From: an uncultured Chlorobiaceae bacterium
GTDB taxonomy: Bacteria > Bacteroidota > Chlorobiia > Chlorobiales > Chlorobiaceae
Direction: 5' to 3'
NCBI GenBank assembly: GCA_903839405.1
Contig: CAIMCD010000019.1
Coordinates: 62,001 to 126,000 of the forward strand
Length of the DNA: 64,000 bases
Shown in pieces: positions 26,690-36,340 of this stretch. The position numbers and the translations under genes were made by a program. Within the stretch, counting starts at the first letter, position 1. Each line of letters starts with the position of its first letter. Below the pieces are notes generated by a model. That model saw only the letters and a list, made by a program, of their open reading frames with translations. It did no database searches and had not been told where the DNA came from.

Positions 26690-26986
26690 GTGAACAAGAG
26701 TCCTCTCCGGGAACACCGCCGCCTCAATCAAAACCCGCCAACACCCTTACCGGCCACTCAAGGGCAGCTCTTTTTATGACGAAAAAACATCGCCCCATAA
26801 AGAGTAAATAAACCGGAATCATTGCATAAAAAGAGGGCATTCATTACATTAACCTCTATCGACGACCTCCTCGGTACGGTGCATGTATCACTCTCGTCAG
26901 AACAAATTGCCTCTTTTTTGGAACTCCTCTATCGGTTGCATGGGGAGCGTATCTGATCGGTTTACAGGGAATCAAAAAAAAGATCC

Positions 26987-29900
26987 ATGCGTCAAGAGAA
27001 AAAGCGCAATCATGCGGAGTCGGCTCAAAGCCGTTCGGAGTTCGCGGAGCTGCTTGATATTTTTCCGGAACCCACCATCCTTGTCGACCGGGAAGGCACG
27101 ATCCTTAACGCCAGCAGGGCTTTTACCTCAAGAGGGCAGCAAGAGCCCCAAGCCTTTGTAGGCCTGAACGTTTACGATCTCTTCAACTCCCTCTTCCTCA
27201 CCGATCACCTTGCAACCCTCTGCCGGGAACATGTTGCAGAAGTTATTGGCACCGGCAAACAACTCTCCTTTGAAGCACCGGAGAGCGAGCGCTACTATCG
27301 TTATACCATCTCTCCCCTCCGCTCAGAGGACGGTGACGTCCAGAAGCTCCTTTTGATGCAGCAGGATATAACCGATCACAGGAATGCCCGGCGTGCCGCA
27401 GTTCGGGAACAGGCGTTAAAGCAAGCCTTTATTGATGCCGTGCCCGGCACCTTTTTTCTTATTGATGCCCAGATGAAACTTGCCGGATGGAACAGCTTCC
27501 TGCGCGATCAGGTGCTCTGTAAAGCCGAAGAGGAGGTGGCTGGCACTGATCTGCTGGAATATCTGCATCCGGATGACCGGCCGATGGTCATGCAGAAAAT
27601 GCTGAACGTGCTGCATCACGGCCTTGCAGAGGAGGCTGAAATACGGGCGGCACGGTGCAAAAGATCCCAAACCTGGTGGTTTTACGTCACCGCAAAACGA
27701 ATCATGCTCAACCGCTCCCCCTTCCTGATCGGCATGGGGATTGAGATCACCCAGCGCAAACAAGCCGAGCTGGAGCTTCTGAAATTGAACCGTACCCTTC
27801 AGGCTTTGAGCGTTTGTAACCGGGCCTTGCTTCATGCCGAAGATGAAACGGAGCTGCTCCGGGAGATCTGCCGGATTGTTGTTGAGATCGGTGGCTACCG
27901 AATGGCATGGGTCGGCTATGCTGAAAATAACCCGGAAAAAAGCATCACACCCCTTGCCGTGGTCGGTGATGAGAATGGATACCTGGAAAAGTTCCGACTG
28001 AGCTGGGCCGACAATGAGTGGGGCCGCGGACCGGCCGGCACGGCAATCCGCACCGGACAACCCTGTACAACCCATGATGTGTCAAACGACCCACGCTTCA
28101 ACATCTGGCGCAGTGAGGCAAAGGCTCGCGGTTATGTTTCGGTTTTCGCCATACCGCTGAAAAGCGCGAGCGAGGTGTTTGGCACCTTAGTCATCTATTC
28201 GTCCATACCGGATGCCTTTCATCCTGAGGAGCAGGAACTGCTCACCTCCCTGGCCGATAACCTGGCCTATGGCATGATCATGCTGCAAACCCGCCATGCA
28301 CATGCACTCGCCGAGGAGCGGCTGCATCACAGTGAAGAGCGCTACCGGAGCCTCTTTCAGAACCAGCATACGGTGATGCTGCTGATTGACCCGGAAAATT
28401 TAATGATTGTGGATGCCAATCCGGCGGCCGTCCACTTTTATGGCTGGTCGCAGGAGGAGCTCTGCCGGAAAAAAATCAGCGAGATCAACCTTCTCGGCGA
28501 AGATGGTGTCCAGTCAGCAATCAAGCTGGTTTGCAATGAAGAGCAGGACTACTTTATCTTTCGCCACTCCAGGGCTGATGGTTCCGTCCGCGATGTGGAA
28601 GTATTCATCGCTCCCTTGACAATTGATGAAAAAACAATGCTCTACTCGGTTATTCACGACATCACCCTGCGCAAACGGTTTGAATCCCTCGCCCTCTTCC
28701 GCCAGCGCCTGCTCCAGATGGCCGCAAGCGCTTCAGAGGAGGAGCTATTAAGATTGAGCGTTGACGAAGCCGAAAAAGTGACCGGAAGTACGATCGGCTT
28801 CTGCCACTTTCTGGGGGAGAAGAGCGAGGCCGACTTCCTGCAGGTTGCGTCAACCCATGTGCTCGAGATGATGCAGGGAGCGCCAGAGTTTGCGGCGCAC
28901 CCATCCTTGAAGAATACCCGGTTATGGAGTGAGGTTGAACGCACCAAACGTGCCGTGATTATCAACCACAGCAACTATGACGCGCCTGAGGCTAAAATGC
29001 CAAACATGCACCCCGAAATCAAGCGCAGCATCCTGGTTCCGTTCCTGCATGAGGAGAGGATTATTGCCGTTATCTGGGTTGGAAACAAGCCTCTGGAGTA
29101 CGATGATGACGACGTCAAAGTTGTCACAACCCTTGCTAATATGGCGTGGGATATTGTTGCTCGCAAACGGGCCGAGCGCTCCGCCGAGGAGATGCAGACG
29201 GCCTTGAACCAGTCACAGAAAATGGAGCTTGTTGGACAGCTTGCCGGAGGTATCGCCCACGACTTCAACAACATGCTTGGCGTCATCCTCGGCAATGCCG
29301 AGATGGCCCTTGAGCCACAGCACGCGGCCCAAGAGCCGCTCCAGCAGAACCTGAAAAACATCCTCAAGGCCGCCACCCGCTCAGCCGACCTGACCCGCCA
29401 GCTCCTCGCCTTTGCCCGAAAGCAGACCGTTATACCGGTAGTGCTTGAGCTCAACAGTGTGGTTGAAAAAATGCTCTCACTCCTGCGGCGGCTGATTGGA
29501 GAACACGTCACCATTGTCTGGATGCCGGGCAGTGACCGGGCCCTGGTAAAAATGGATCCATCGCAAATCGAGCAGATACTCACCAACCTCTGCCTCAATG
29601 CGCGTGACGCTATAGAGGATATCGGCCAGCTCACCATCCAGACCGGCCGGCTCTGCGATAAAAAAAAGCTTGGCTCTCTCCTCCACCCCTGCAAAATAAC
29701 GGGCGACTATGTCACGCTCTCCATCACCGACAACGGATGCGGGATTGCAAATGAGTATATTGGGCATATCTTTGAGCCCTTCTTTACCACCAAGGAGGTG
29801 GGCCAAGGCACCGGCCTCGGCCTCTCGACGGTCTACGGAATTGTCAAACAAAATAGTGGCTGTATCGACTTCCAGAGTGTTGTGGGAAAAGGCTCCACCT

Positions 29901-30352
29901 TCAAGATTCACCTGCCCCGATACCAGGAAGCTTCAAGAGAAGCGGCCGCGCAGAAACAATCCCGGCTGGCCGAGAAACAGGGCAAAGCCACCATCCTGCT
30001 CGTTGAAAACGAACCCGATATTCTGAACCTCTGCAAAGGTGCACTTGAGGGGAGCGGATACACCATCCTTTCGGCTGGTACGCCCCAGGAAGCAATCAAG
30101 CTTGCCCAGGCCCACAACGGGCCGATTGAGCTGCTCCTGACCGACGTCATCATGCCCGAAATGAACGGGAGTGAGCTTCATAAAGAGCTCTTGAAAAGCA
30201 ATCCGCATCTGAAAAGCCTCTTCATGAGTGGCTATTCCAGCGAGATTATTGAGCAGCACAAGGAGGTCACCCATGGCTTCAACTTTATCCAGAAGCCCTT
30301 CTCCCTCAAATCGCTGACCATGATCGTCCAGAAGCTCCTGACGCCCGGCTGA
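26987..30352 (+). CDS. Hybrid sensor histidine kinase with PAS and GAF domains
   Basis: A 1121-residue cytoplasmic hybrid kinase. Order: PAS (about 15-140), PAS (about 150-260), GAF (about 265-435, [12 protein letters not shown] and [12 protein letters not shown]), PAS (about 445-570, [17 protein letters not shown]), a second GAF (about 575-730), HisKA with H758 in [15 protein letters not shown], HATPase with [19 protein letters not shown] and [13 protein letters not shown], and a receiver with D1053 in [12 protein letters not shown]. The kinase and receiver parts match the preceding gene closely, so the two arose by duplication with different sensory modules. A GAF domain of the first type often binds small ligands; the ligand is unknown. 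Confidence 0.93.
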   Translation: MRQEKKRNHAESAQSRSEFAELLDIFPEPTILVDREGTILNASRAFTSRGQQEPQAFVGLNVYDLFNSLFLTDHLATLCREHVAEVIGTGKQLSFEAPESERYYRYTISPLRSEDGDVQKLLLMQQDITDHRNARRAAVREQALKQAFIDAVPGTFFLIDAQMKLAGWNSFLRDQVLCKAEEEVAGTDLLEYLHPDDRPMVMQKMLNVLHHGLAEEAEIRAARCKRSQTWWFYVTAKRIMLNRSPFLIGMGIEITQRKQAELELLKLNRTLQALSVCNRALLHAEDETELLREICRIVVEIGGYRMAWVGYAENNPEKSITPLAVVGDENGYLEKFRLSWADNEWGRGPAGTAIRTGQPCTTHDVSNDPRFNIWRSEAKARGYVSVFAIPLKSASEVFGTLVIYSSIPDAFHPEEQELLTSLADNLAYGMIMLQTRHAHALAEERLHHSEERYRSLFQNQHTVMLLIDPENLMIVDANPAAVHFYGWSQEELCRKKISEINLLGEDGVQSAIKLVCNEEQDYFIFRHSRADGSVRDVEVFIAPLTIDEKTMLYSVIHDITLRKRFESLALFRQRLLQMAASASEEELLRLSVDEAEKVTGSTIGFCHFLGEKSEADFLQVASTHVLEMMQGAPEFAAHPSLKNTRLWSEVERTKRAVIINHSNYDAPEAKMPNMHPEIKRSILVPFLHEERIIAVIWVGNKPLEYDDDDVKVVTTLANMAWDIVARKRAERSAEEMQTALNQSQKMELVGQLAGGIAHDFNNMLGVILGNAEMALEPQHAAQEPLQQNLKNILKAATRSADLTRQLLAFARKQTVIPVVLELNSVVEKMLSLLRRLIGEHVTIVWMPGSDRALVKMDPSQIEQILTNLCLNARDAIEDIGQLTIQTGRLCDKKKLGSLLHPCKITGDYVTLSITDNGCGIANEYIGHIFEPFFTTKEVGQGTGLGLSTVYGIVKQNSGCIDFQSVVGKGSTFKIHLPRYQEASREAAAQKQSRLAEKQGKATILLVENEPDILNLCKGALEGSGYTILSAGTPQEAIKLAQAHNGPIELLLTDVIMPEMNGSELHKELLKSNPHLKSLFMSGYSSEIIEQHKEVTHGFNFIQKPFSLKSLTMIVQKLLTPG

Positions 30353-30362
30353 AACCCCGCCC

Positions 30363-33044
30363 TCAAGAGCCGCGTCGGCATTTTCTGGAAAAAAGTTTTC
30401 GAAGCTCCTCAACTCCGAAAACAAGAAATGGAGCCGCAAGAATACCCGGCCAGCTTGCGGCGGGAAGCGGAGCGGTATTGAAAAAAAGATGCAAACCCGG
30501 CAGGTAGATAACCGAAAAAATAAACAAAACTTCAAGCGTGATGCCGGCCGTGATCCACATATTGTTGCGCAGCAGATAGCGAACACCGCTCTGGCGGCTT
30601 GTCCGGCATGCCATGACATTGCCGATCTGGCCAAAAATAATGGCCGCCAGAAATGCTCCGGATGCCTCCCGGTAGAGCGAAGATGCGGGGGGCAGAACTG
30701 CGCCCCACGACCAGCCGCCACGGAAAAGGATGGTAAAAAAAACAGCAAACGCGATCAACGACTCTACTGGCCCAAGCAGGCCGTAGCTTCTCTGAAAGGT
30801 GGCGAAGGTGACCAGGCGCTCATGAGCCGCCCGTGGAGGAAGCCGCATGGTGTCCGGTTCAGGAGGCTCGTTGCCAAGCCCGATTGCGGGTAGCATGTCG
30901 GTAAAGAGATCAACCGAAAGAATTTGAATAACCGTAATCGGCAGTGGAATCGGCAGGAGCAGGTAGGCAATATAGGGGAGGATTTCAGGAATGTTGCTCG
31001 TCAGAACATAGACAATGAACTTTTTAATGTTCTCATAGACCCCACGGCCCTCTTCAATGGCATGGACAATGGTGGCGAAATTATCATCCAGCAAAATAAT
31101 GTCCGAGGCTTCGCGGGCAACATCGGTGCCGCGCAAACCCATTGCAATACCAATATCGGCCCGCTTCAAAGCCGGAGCATCGTTAACGCCGTCTCCCGTC
31201 ACCGCAACCACCTCTCCCATCTCTTTGAGCGCCCCAACTATGGTCAGTTTTTGCTCCGGATCAATCCGGGCAAAAACAATCTCCGGGATTTTCAGCAGAG
31301 TTGCCAGCTCATCCTGGCTCATCCGAGAGAGCTCCGGGCCCTCCACAACCCTTGGATTACCCGCAATCCCCACTCTTCGGGCAATGGAGCAGACCGTGCC
31401 CGGAGTGTCGCCGCTGAGCACAAGAATACGGATTCCGGCCTCTTTGCACGCTTTCACCGCCGCCGGCACCTCGGCCCTCGGAGGATCAATCATGGCCACC
31501 AGAGCCGTAAACACCAGATGATCGACCTCCTCCCTCACCTCCCGGTCAATCCGGTAGGCAAGCCCCAGAACCCTCAACCCTTCCTCACTGTAACGCCGGG
31601 CCTGTTGCTTCAAGGCCGCTCCCTCTTCCGCTGTGAGGGGCCGGACGGAACCGTTATGCAAAACCTCGGTGCAGCGCTCAAGAAGAATCTCCGCCGCGCC
31701 CTTGACGGTCATCAAAAGGCTCCCGTCGGCCCGCCGCCAGGTTGATGACATGTATTTGAGAAGAGGGTCAAACGGCTGGCTCGTAACCGGCAGAAAGCGC
31801 TCGTGAAGCTCTTCATAACCCCCGCACGCTTCAACAAACTCGGCCATGGCAATTTCAGTCGGGTCACCGCTGAAAGTGATGCTCCCCTCCTCACCAGCGG
31901 TTACCATGAGATCATTGCACAACCCCATGATTTCCGTCAGCCTCTGGGAATCGGGATGCTGCAGGTATTCGGTAACCCGAGAGGCCTCCAGTTGGTTGAA
32001 GCCGAGATAGAACTGTTCGCACTGCAGCTTGTTTTGCGTCAGGGTACCGGTCTTGTCGGTGCAGATGACCGTGGTGCTGCCAAGCGTTTCTACCGAGAGA
32101 ATATCCTTGACCACCGCATTGCGCCGGCTCATCCTCATCGATGACTGGGTCAAGGCAAGGGTCACGGTTGGAAGCAGCCCCTCGGGCACATTGGCTACAA
32201 TGATGCCAATGGCAAAAACAAGATTGGTCCAGAAGGGGTTTCCGATAAGCGTACCGATGAGAAAAAAGAAGAGGCCGATGCCGGTTGCCAGCCAGGTGAT
32301 TTTGCCCGCAAACGCTTTCAGCTCTCTCTGCATCGGCGTCAGCTCCTGCTGCACCCGCTGGGAGAGCATGGAGATGGTGCCAAGGTTGGTACTACGCCCG
32401 GTTTTGAGCACCAGCACCCGCCCGTTTCCCTTGAGCACCGTGGAGCCGGAAAAGACCTGGCACTGCTTTTCAACACACTCCAGCAGGACACTCTTGCTGA
32501 GTGGCTGCGACTCTCCGGTCAGAATGGATTCATCCACGAGAAGCCGGCTGGTGTCGAGCACAATGCCATCGGCTGAAATTTTATCGCCCTCCTGGATAAA
32601 AAGAATGTCACCCGGCACAATACCCTGGGCATCAACCTTTACTTTTTGCCCATCACGCAGGAGGACAACCATTTTCGGAATGTAGTCGAGAAAGGAGAGC
32701 ATCAGCTTCTCGACCTTGTAGTTCTGAAAAAATGAGACCAGGGCATTGAGCACTACCACGCCAAAGAGTGCCATGCCGATCAAATCATACCCGCTGGCTG
32801 GACTCAGGGTATTGGCAAAAAAAGCAAGCAGTGAAGCCGCAAGCAGCAGCAAGGGAAAGAGTGCGCGAAACTCCCCAAGAAGCATCAGCATCGGGGATTT
32901 CGGCCGGTGAAACACAATCTGGTTTTTGCCATAACGAGCCTGCCGCGCCCGGGCTTCACCTTCACTCAACCCCTCCTCCGATGCATCAAGAGCGAGAAAA
33001 ATATCCGCCCGGGACTTTCCTGCCAGAGAGTCAAAATCAATCAT
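30363..33044 (-). CDS. P-type cation ATPase, P-II type resembling the Na,K-ATPase (IIC) subgroup
   Basis: An 893-residue P-type ATPase. The phosphorylated aspartate is D330 in CTDKTGTLTQNKL. The actuator domain has LTGESQPLSKS (about 175-185), and the hinge has TGDGVNDAPALKRADIGIAMG. Membrane segment M4 reads VANVPEGLLPTVTLALT, and M5-M6 read VLTSNIPEILPYI and LSVDLFTDMLPAIGL, which follow the Na,K-/H,K-ATPase pattern rather than SERCA or PMCA. The end GVEELRKLFSRK also resembles that subgroup. About ten membrane helices are expected. No beta-subunit gene is nearby. The transported ion is not certain. Confidence 0.9.
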   Translation of the reverse strand: MIDFDSLAGKSRADIFLALDASEEGLSEGEARARQARYGKNQIVFHRPKSPMLMLLGEFRALFPLLLLAASLLAFFANTLSPASGYDLIGMALFGVVVLNALVSFFQNYKVEKLMLSFLDYIPKMVVLLRDGQKVKVDAQGIVPGDILFIQEGDKISADGIVLDTSRLLVDESILTGESQPLSKSVLLECVEKQCQVFSGSTVLKGNGRVLVLKTGRSTNLGTISMLSQRVQQELTPMQRELKAFAGKITWLATGIGLFFFLIGTLIGNPFWTNLVFAIGIIVANVPEGLLPTVTLALTQSSMRMSRRNAVVKDILSVETLGSTTVICTDKTGTLTQNKLQCEQFYLGFNQLEASRVTEYLQHPDSQRLTEIMGLCNDLMVTAGEEGSITFSGDPTEIAMAEFVEACGGYEELHERFLPVTSQPFDPLLKYMSSTWRRADGSLLMTVKGAAEILLERCTEVLHNGSVRPLTAEEGAALKQQARRYSEEGLRVLGLAYRIDREVREEVDHLVFTALVAMIDPPRAEVPAAVKACKEAGIRILVLSGDTPGTVCSIARRVGIAGNPRVVEGPELSRMSQDELATLLKIPEIVFARIDPEQKLTIVGALKEMGEVVAVTGDGVNDAPALKRADIGIAMGLRGTDVAREASDIILLDDNFATIVHAIEEGRGVYENIKKFIVYVLTSNIPEILPYIAYLLLPIPLPITVIQILSVDLFTDMLPAIGLGNEPPEPDTMRLPPRAAHERLVTFATFQRSYGLLGPVESLIAFAVFFTILFRGGWSWGAVLPPASSLYREASGAFLAAIIFGQIGNVMACRTSRQSGVRYLLRNNMWITAGITLEVLFIFSVIYLPGLHLFFNTAPLPAASWPGILAAPFLVFGVEELRKLFSRKCRRGS

Positions 33045-33379
33045 ACCATGATAAGCTCGCTAAATTCACCGGTTGATCGGCAAACCGACCCAGTAAAGCA
33101 CAACAGTAACACACCGTGATGCTTAAACATCACCCGGCAAAAGCGTGCCATGCGCCTTAAAAAAGAGAGGGTGTCAGCAGTTTTTGTTCGCGTACATTTG
33201 GCGTATTACCGTAAAATTATTTTATTACAGTGATTGCGAAAAGAGAAGTGCTCTTGCCGAGCAAGAGTTGAAATCCCACAAAAGAGTACCCTGAAAAAAA
33301 ATAGCACCGAAGTTGTTGTATCTGGTTACGACCGTAAGGCAGACAAAAATCTTTGATAACTGACGAAAGGAGGCTACGA
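33045..33379. other. Intergenic region between the P-type ATPase and a small gene
   Basis: A 335-base non-coding stretch between divergent genes, AT-rich near 33190-33230. It should hold promoters for both. No repeat or RNA structure that I can support. Confidence 0.45.
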
Positions 33380-33679
33380 ATGGCTACACTGAAAAAAATC
33401 ATACTGGCGGTCGAGAATGAGATCGGCGGGGCTCAGTGGTCAACATGGGAGAGTGCTCAGGATATTATCGACGTCTATGCTCCTTATGGCATAACCCTTG
33501 AAGAGAGCGGAATAACGGAAAAATTTATATGGAGTGTGCTTGAGCGGGCTATTGAGTCGGATGGGAAAACCTTGCCGGGCGATTGCGGACTCTATGAGCA
33601 CATGATTCTTGAGAGTTTGATCTCCACAAATGGCAACGGCTACTGGATCGATGAGCTTGCAAACAAATACCCCTTATAA
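33380..33679 (+). CDS. Small acidic protein of unknown function
   Basis: A 99-residue acidic protein. The ATG at 33380 has an excellent Shine-Dalgarno, AAAGGAGG, 7 bases upstream, which decides it over an in-frame start at 33353. No signal peptide or cysteine-rich motif. It contains AQWSTWESAQDIIDVYAPYG and ERAIESDGKTLPGDCGLYEH. I do not recognise the family. A strong terminator follows, so it is a single-gene transcript. Confidence 0.72.
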   Translation: MATLKKIILAVENEIGGAQWSTWESAQDIIDVYAPYGITLEESGITEKFIWSVLERAIESDGKTLPGDCGLYEHMILESLISTNGNGYWIDELANKYPL

Positions 33680-33708
33680 AAACATGGTATCACGCTGAAG
33701 CGGCCACA

Positions 33709-33742
33709 CCCCTCTTTCAGCAAAAGCAAAGAGGGGTTTTTT
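33709..33742 (+). terminator. Intrinsic terminator after the small acidic protein gene
   Basis: CCCCTCTTT at 33709-33717 pairs with AAAGAGGGG at 33728-33736, followed directly by six T. A textbook rho-independent terminator. Confidence 0.92.
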
Positions 33743-33933
33743 CTACCAGAATGTAGAGAGCGAACAAGTTCCCACCATATTGTATTCATTCCGCTAAAAA
33801 GCTCCACACACGAAAAATCACCAAACTCTTACGATTAAACATTTTAAGATAAAGCTTATACAATGGCATGATTATTGCTTTATTAACAGAAGAAACCGGA
33901 CAGAAATAATCTCCACTTCTAAATGCAGGAATC

Positions 33934-34866
33934 ATGAGCAACGTCACTACTCTCTACGGCGATCTTTCAGGTGTAGAGTTCCGCACCCTCTACTCGAACG
34001 GCAAGATGGATGGATGCCTTGTCATAGAGCCGAACACCCTTGTCACTCCCTACGGCTCGCTCGTACCACAGTATGAAGCCGAAGATATGGGGCGCCGGAC
34101 GGTCAAGCCGCTCTACTTCTACAAGGATGGATCGCTGAAATCCATTGCCCTGCAGTCGCAAACCCTGCTTGATACACCGGTCGGCACCATCCCGGCTGAA
34201 CTGGTAACCTTTCATAAAAGCGGCTCAATCAAACGAATTTTTCCGCTGGACGGCAAGCTGAGCGGATTCTGGTCGTGGAAAAATGAATTTGCTTTGGCCG
34301 AGGAGCTTAGCTTCAACTCGCCGGCGGGAACCCTTTCGGCCAAAATTATCAGCTTGCAATTCTACGAAAGCGGTGCCTTGAAGAGCATAACCCTCTGGCC
34401 GGGCCAGAGCCTCACGCTTCGTACTCCCTTGGGAGAGATCACGGCAAGAAAAGGGGTTGCTTTTTATGAGTCGGGAGAGATCCGCTCCTTTGAGCCCTTG
34501 AAAAAAATTGATATCCCGACACCGATCGGCACCATCACGGCCTATGATAACGAGCCGAACGGCATTCACGGCGACATCAACTCCCTGCAGTTTTCAGCGG
34601 ATGGCTCCATTGCCGCGCTCAGCACGGTTGACCATGCCATTGAGGTTCTGGCGGCGGATGAGAGCCGGGAGCTCTTTCACCCAGGGGTAAAAAACAATGT
34701 GTGCGGTGATGAACGAAAGGTGAGTGTGCCGATGAAGGTGCGCTTCGAGAACAAGGCGGTTATTTTTCACGACAATCCGGCACTATCGTTCAAGATAGAA
34801 GAGTACCGGTTTGCCGTCAGAAAAATGGATGCGAAAACCAAAGAGCCAGCCTACTCCTGCGAATAA
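33934..34866 (+). CDS. Repeat protein of MORN/YwqK-like type, unknown function
   Basis: A 310-residue soluble protein without signal peptide. It is built from repeats of about 40 residues, each with a TPxG(S/T)(L/I)xA segment and a YxxG(S/A)(L/I)KSI segment: FYKDGSLKSIALQSQ, FHKSGSIKRIFPLDG, FYESGALKSITLWPG, FYESGEIRSFEPL. These resemble MORN-type beta-hairpin repeats, as in YwqK-like proteins. Function is unknown. It is followed by a bidirectional terminator. Confidence 0.72.
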   Translation: MSNVTTLYGDLSGVEFRTLYSNGKMDGCLVIEPNTLVTPYGSLVPQYEAEDMGRRTVKPLYFYKDGSLKSIALQSQTLLDTPVGTIPAELVTFHKSGSIKRIFPLDGKLSGFWSWKNEFALAEELSFNSPAGTLSAKIISLQFYESGALKSITLWPGQSLTLRTPLGEITARKGVAFYESGEIRSFEPLKKIDIPTPIGTITAYDNEPNGIHGDINSLQFSADGSIAALSTVDHAIEVLAADESRELFHPGVKNNVCGDERKVSVPMKVRFENKAVIFHDNPALSFKIEEYRFAVRKMDAKTKEPAYSCE

Positions 34867-34873
34867 CAGATAG

Positions 34874-34941
34874 AGTGCTGAGATTCCTCCGGCCAACTGC
34901 ATCAGGTCGGAATGAGAGAGAGTGGAATCTCAGCACTTTTT
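34874..34941. terminator. Bidirectional terminator overlapping the end of the BaiN-like gene
   Basis: AGTGCTGAGATTCC at 34874-34887 and GGAATCTCAGCACT at 34924-34937 form a perfect 14-bp stem. A T run follows on the plus strand. The right arm covers the last codons and stop of the minus-strand flavoprotein gene. Confidence 0.85.
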
Positions 34942-36279
34942 GGCCGCATGCACCCCGGCAATCCAGCCGGTCGAAAAGGCGGCCTGCAGGTTAAAACCAC
35001 CTATCTCACCGGCGTAGTCGAGCAGTTCACCGCAGAGAAAAAGATTCGGCACCACTCGTGACTCCATGGTTTTAGGGTTGACCTCCAAAAGAGCAACCCC
35101 TCCGGCCGATATCTCCCCCTGATCCAGCGGCACCTCACGCACACTGCCGAGCGGAAAGCGCTTGAGCACCGCAAGCAGCGATTGGCGCTCTTCTCGTTTC
35201 AGTCCACTCCAAGTCACATCTTCCCCAAGCGCTGAATGACGCATGATAAAGGGTACGAGAGCCGTTGGAATGGTGCCGTGAGCCGCAAGCTCCCACTCGC
35301 CCAAAGATGGAGCTATCGGGGCAATCTGCAAAAATTTGCGTACCATCTGTGCGCCGTTTTTGCGGGTCTGGAGAAGCAACTGCGCTTCGAGTTCAGCCTT
35401 GGTGTGATGGGGAAAAAGGTCCGCATAGAGCCGGCATAACCCGCACTCCCGGAGCAGTTCCGCAACATCGCGCGAGAGCGAGAGCGCGGCTGGCCCGCTG
35501 AAGCCACGATGGGTAAAGAGCAGGTCACCAAGGCGCTCAACACTCCGGCCACCCCCGGAAGCCACAAGAGCCGTAGCGCGGAGCGAAACTCCCGAAAGCG
35601 CGGCCGGAGGAGCTTTTATGGTATAGAGCGGCGCGAGCGCGGCCGAAGGCTCCTTGATGGTGTGGCCCAGTTTGCGGGCAATCCTCAGCCCGTCGCCAGT
35701 GGTGCCGGTCTGGGAGTAGGAGACGCCACCGGTTGCTAGAATCACGCTATCCGCCGTAAAGGTTTCGCGCCCGGTAGTCACCACAAACAGCTCGCCCTTA
35801 CGCTCAACGCGCTCGACCCGTGAAGCAAAAATCTGCTCAACCTTGGCCTCCCGCAGCAGCTCCTCGAATGCCCTTGCAACCACCGAAGCCTCTCCGCCCA
35901 AGGGAAAAACCTTGCCATCGGCTCGTTCATCGGTTTCAACCCCCTGGGTCTGGAGCAGGGCAAGCAGATCGCTGTTGGAAAAGGTGTAAATGGCATTGCG
36001 CAAAAAGCGTGCTTCATTGCGGCGCAGAAACCCCTTGGCAAGCAGCTCCGGCGGGCTTCCTGTATGGGTCAGATTGCATTTTCCGCCCCCTGAAATGCGG
36101 ATTTTTGTGCCCGTTCGGCCATTGCGTTCAAGCAGGGTGATGGAGGTGGCGGTGGCGCTACTCTGGCGGGCTGCAAGAGCCGCCATCATGCCGGCAGCAC
36201 CGCCACCGATAATGAGGATTGAGCTGTGCGGCATGGGAGCTTCGCTGCTCTCTTCTGAAGTGTTCCGGATTTTTTTCAT
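34930..36279 (-). CDS. BaiN/HI0933-family FAD-dependent oxidoreductase
   Basis: A 449-residue flavoprotein. The FAD-binding Rossmann motif ILIIGGGAAGMMAALAARQ is near residues 21-39. The family signatures RNGRTGTKIRISGGGKCNLTHTG-like (split here as GTKIRISGGGKCNLTHTG) and a C-terminal GEISAGGVALLEVNPKTMES and FNLQAAFSTGWIAG are present. The annotation NAD(P)/FAD-dependent oxidoreductase of the BaiN/RdsA family is secure, but the substrate is unknown. An internal ATG (MPHSSILI) is an alternative start with less N-terminal tail. Confidence 0.9.
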   Translation of the reverse strand: MKKIRNTSEESSEAPMPHSSILIIGGGAAGMMAALAARQSSATATSITLLERNGRTGTKIRISGGGKCNLTHTGSPPELLAKGFLRRNEARFLRNAIYTFSNSDLLALLQTQGVETDERADGKVFPLGGEASVVARAFEELLREAKVEQIFASRVERVERKGELFVVTTGRETFTADSVILATGGVSYSQTGTTGDGLRIARKLGHTIKEPSAALAPLYTIKAPPAALSGVSLRATALVASGGGRSVERLGDLLFTHRGFSGPAALSLSRDVAELLRECGLCRLYADLFPHHTKAELEAQLLLQTRKNGAQMVRKFLQIAPIAPSLGEWELAAHGTIPTALVPFIMRHSALGEDVTWSGLKREERQSLLAVLKRFPLGSVREVPLDQGEISAGGVALLEVNPKTMESRVVPNLFLCGELLDYAGEIGGFNLQAAFSTGWIAGVHAAKKC

Positions 36280-36340
36280 AGGGTGGTAAAGTTACTCCGG
36301 GAGAGGAAAGGTGCAAGCACTCTTTTTAGGGCAGCTCAAT

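Noticed and set aside
30924..31745. 273-residue plus-strand frame opposite the P-type ATPase
   Set aside because: It is antisense to conserved ATPase motifs (TGDGVNDAPALK region) and has no start signals.
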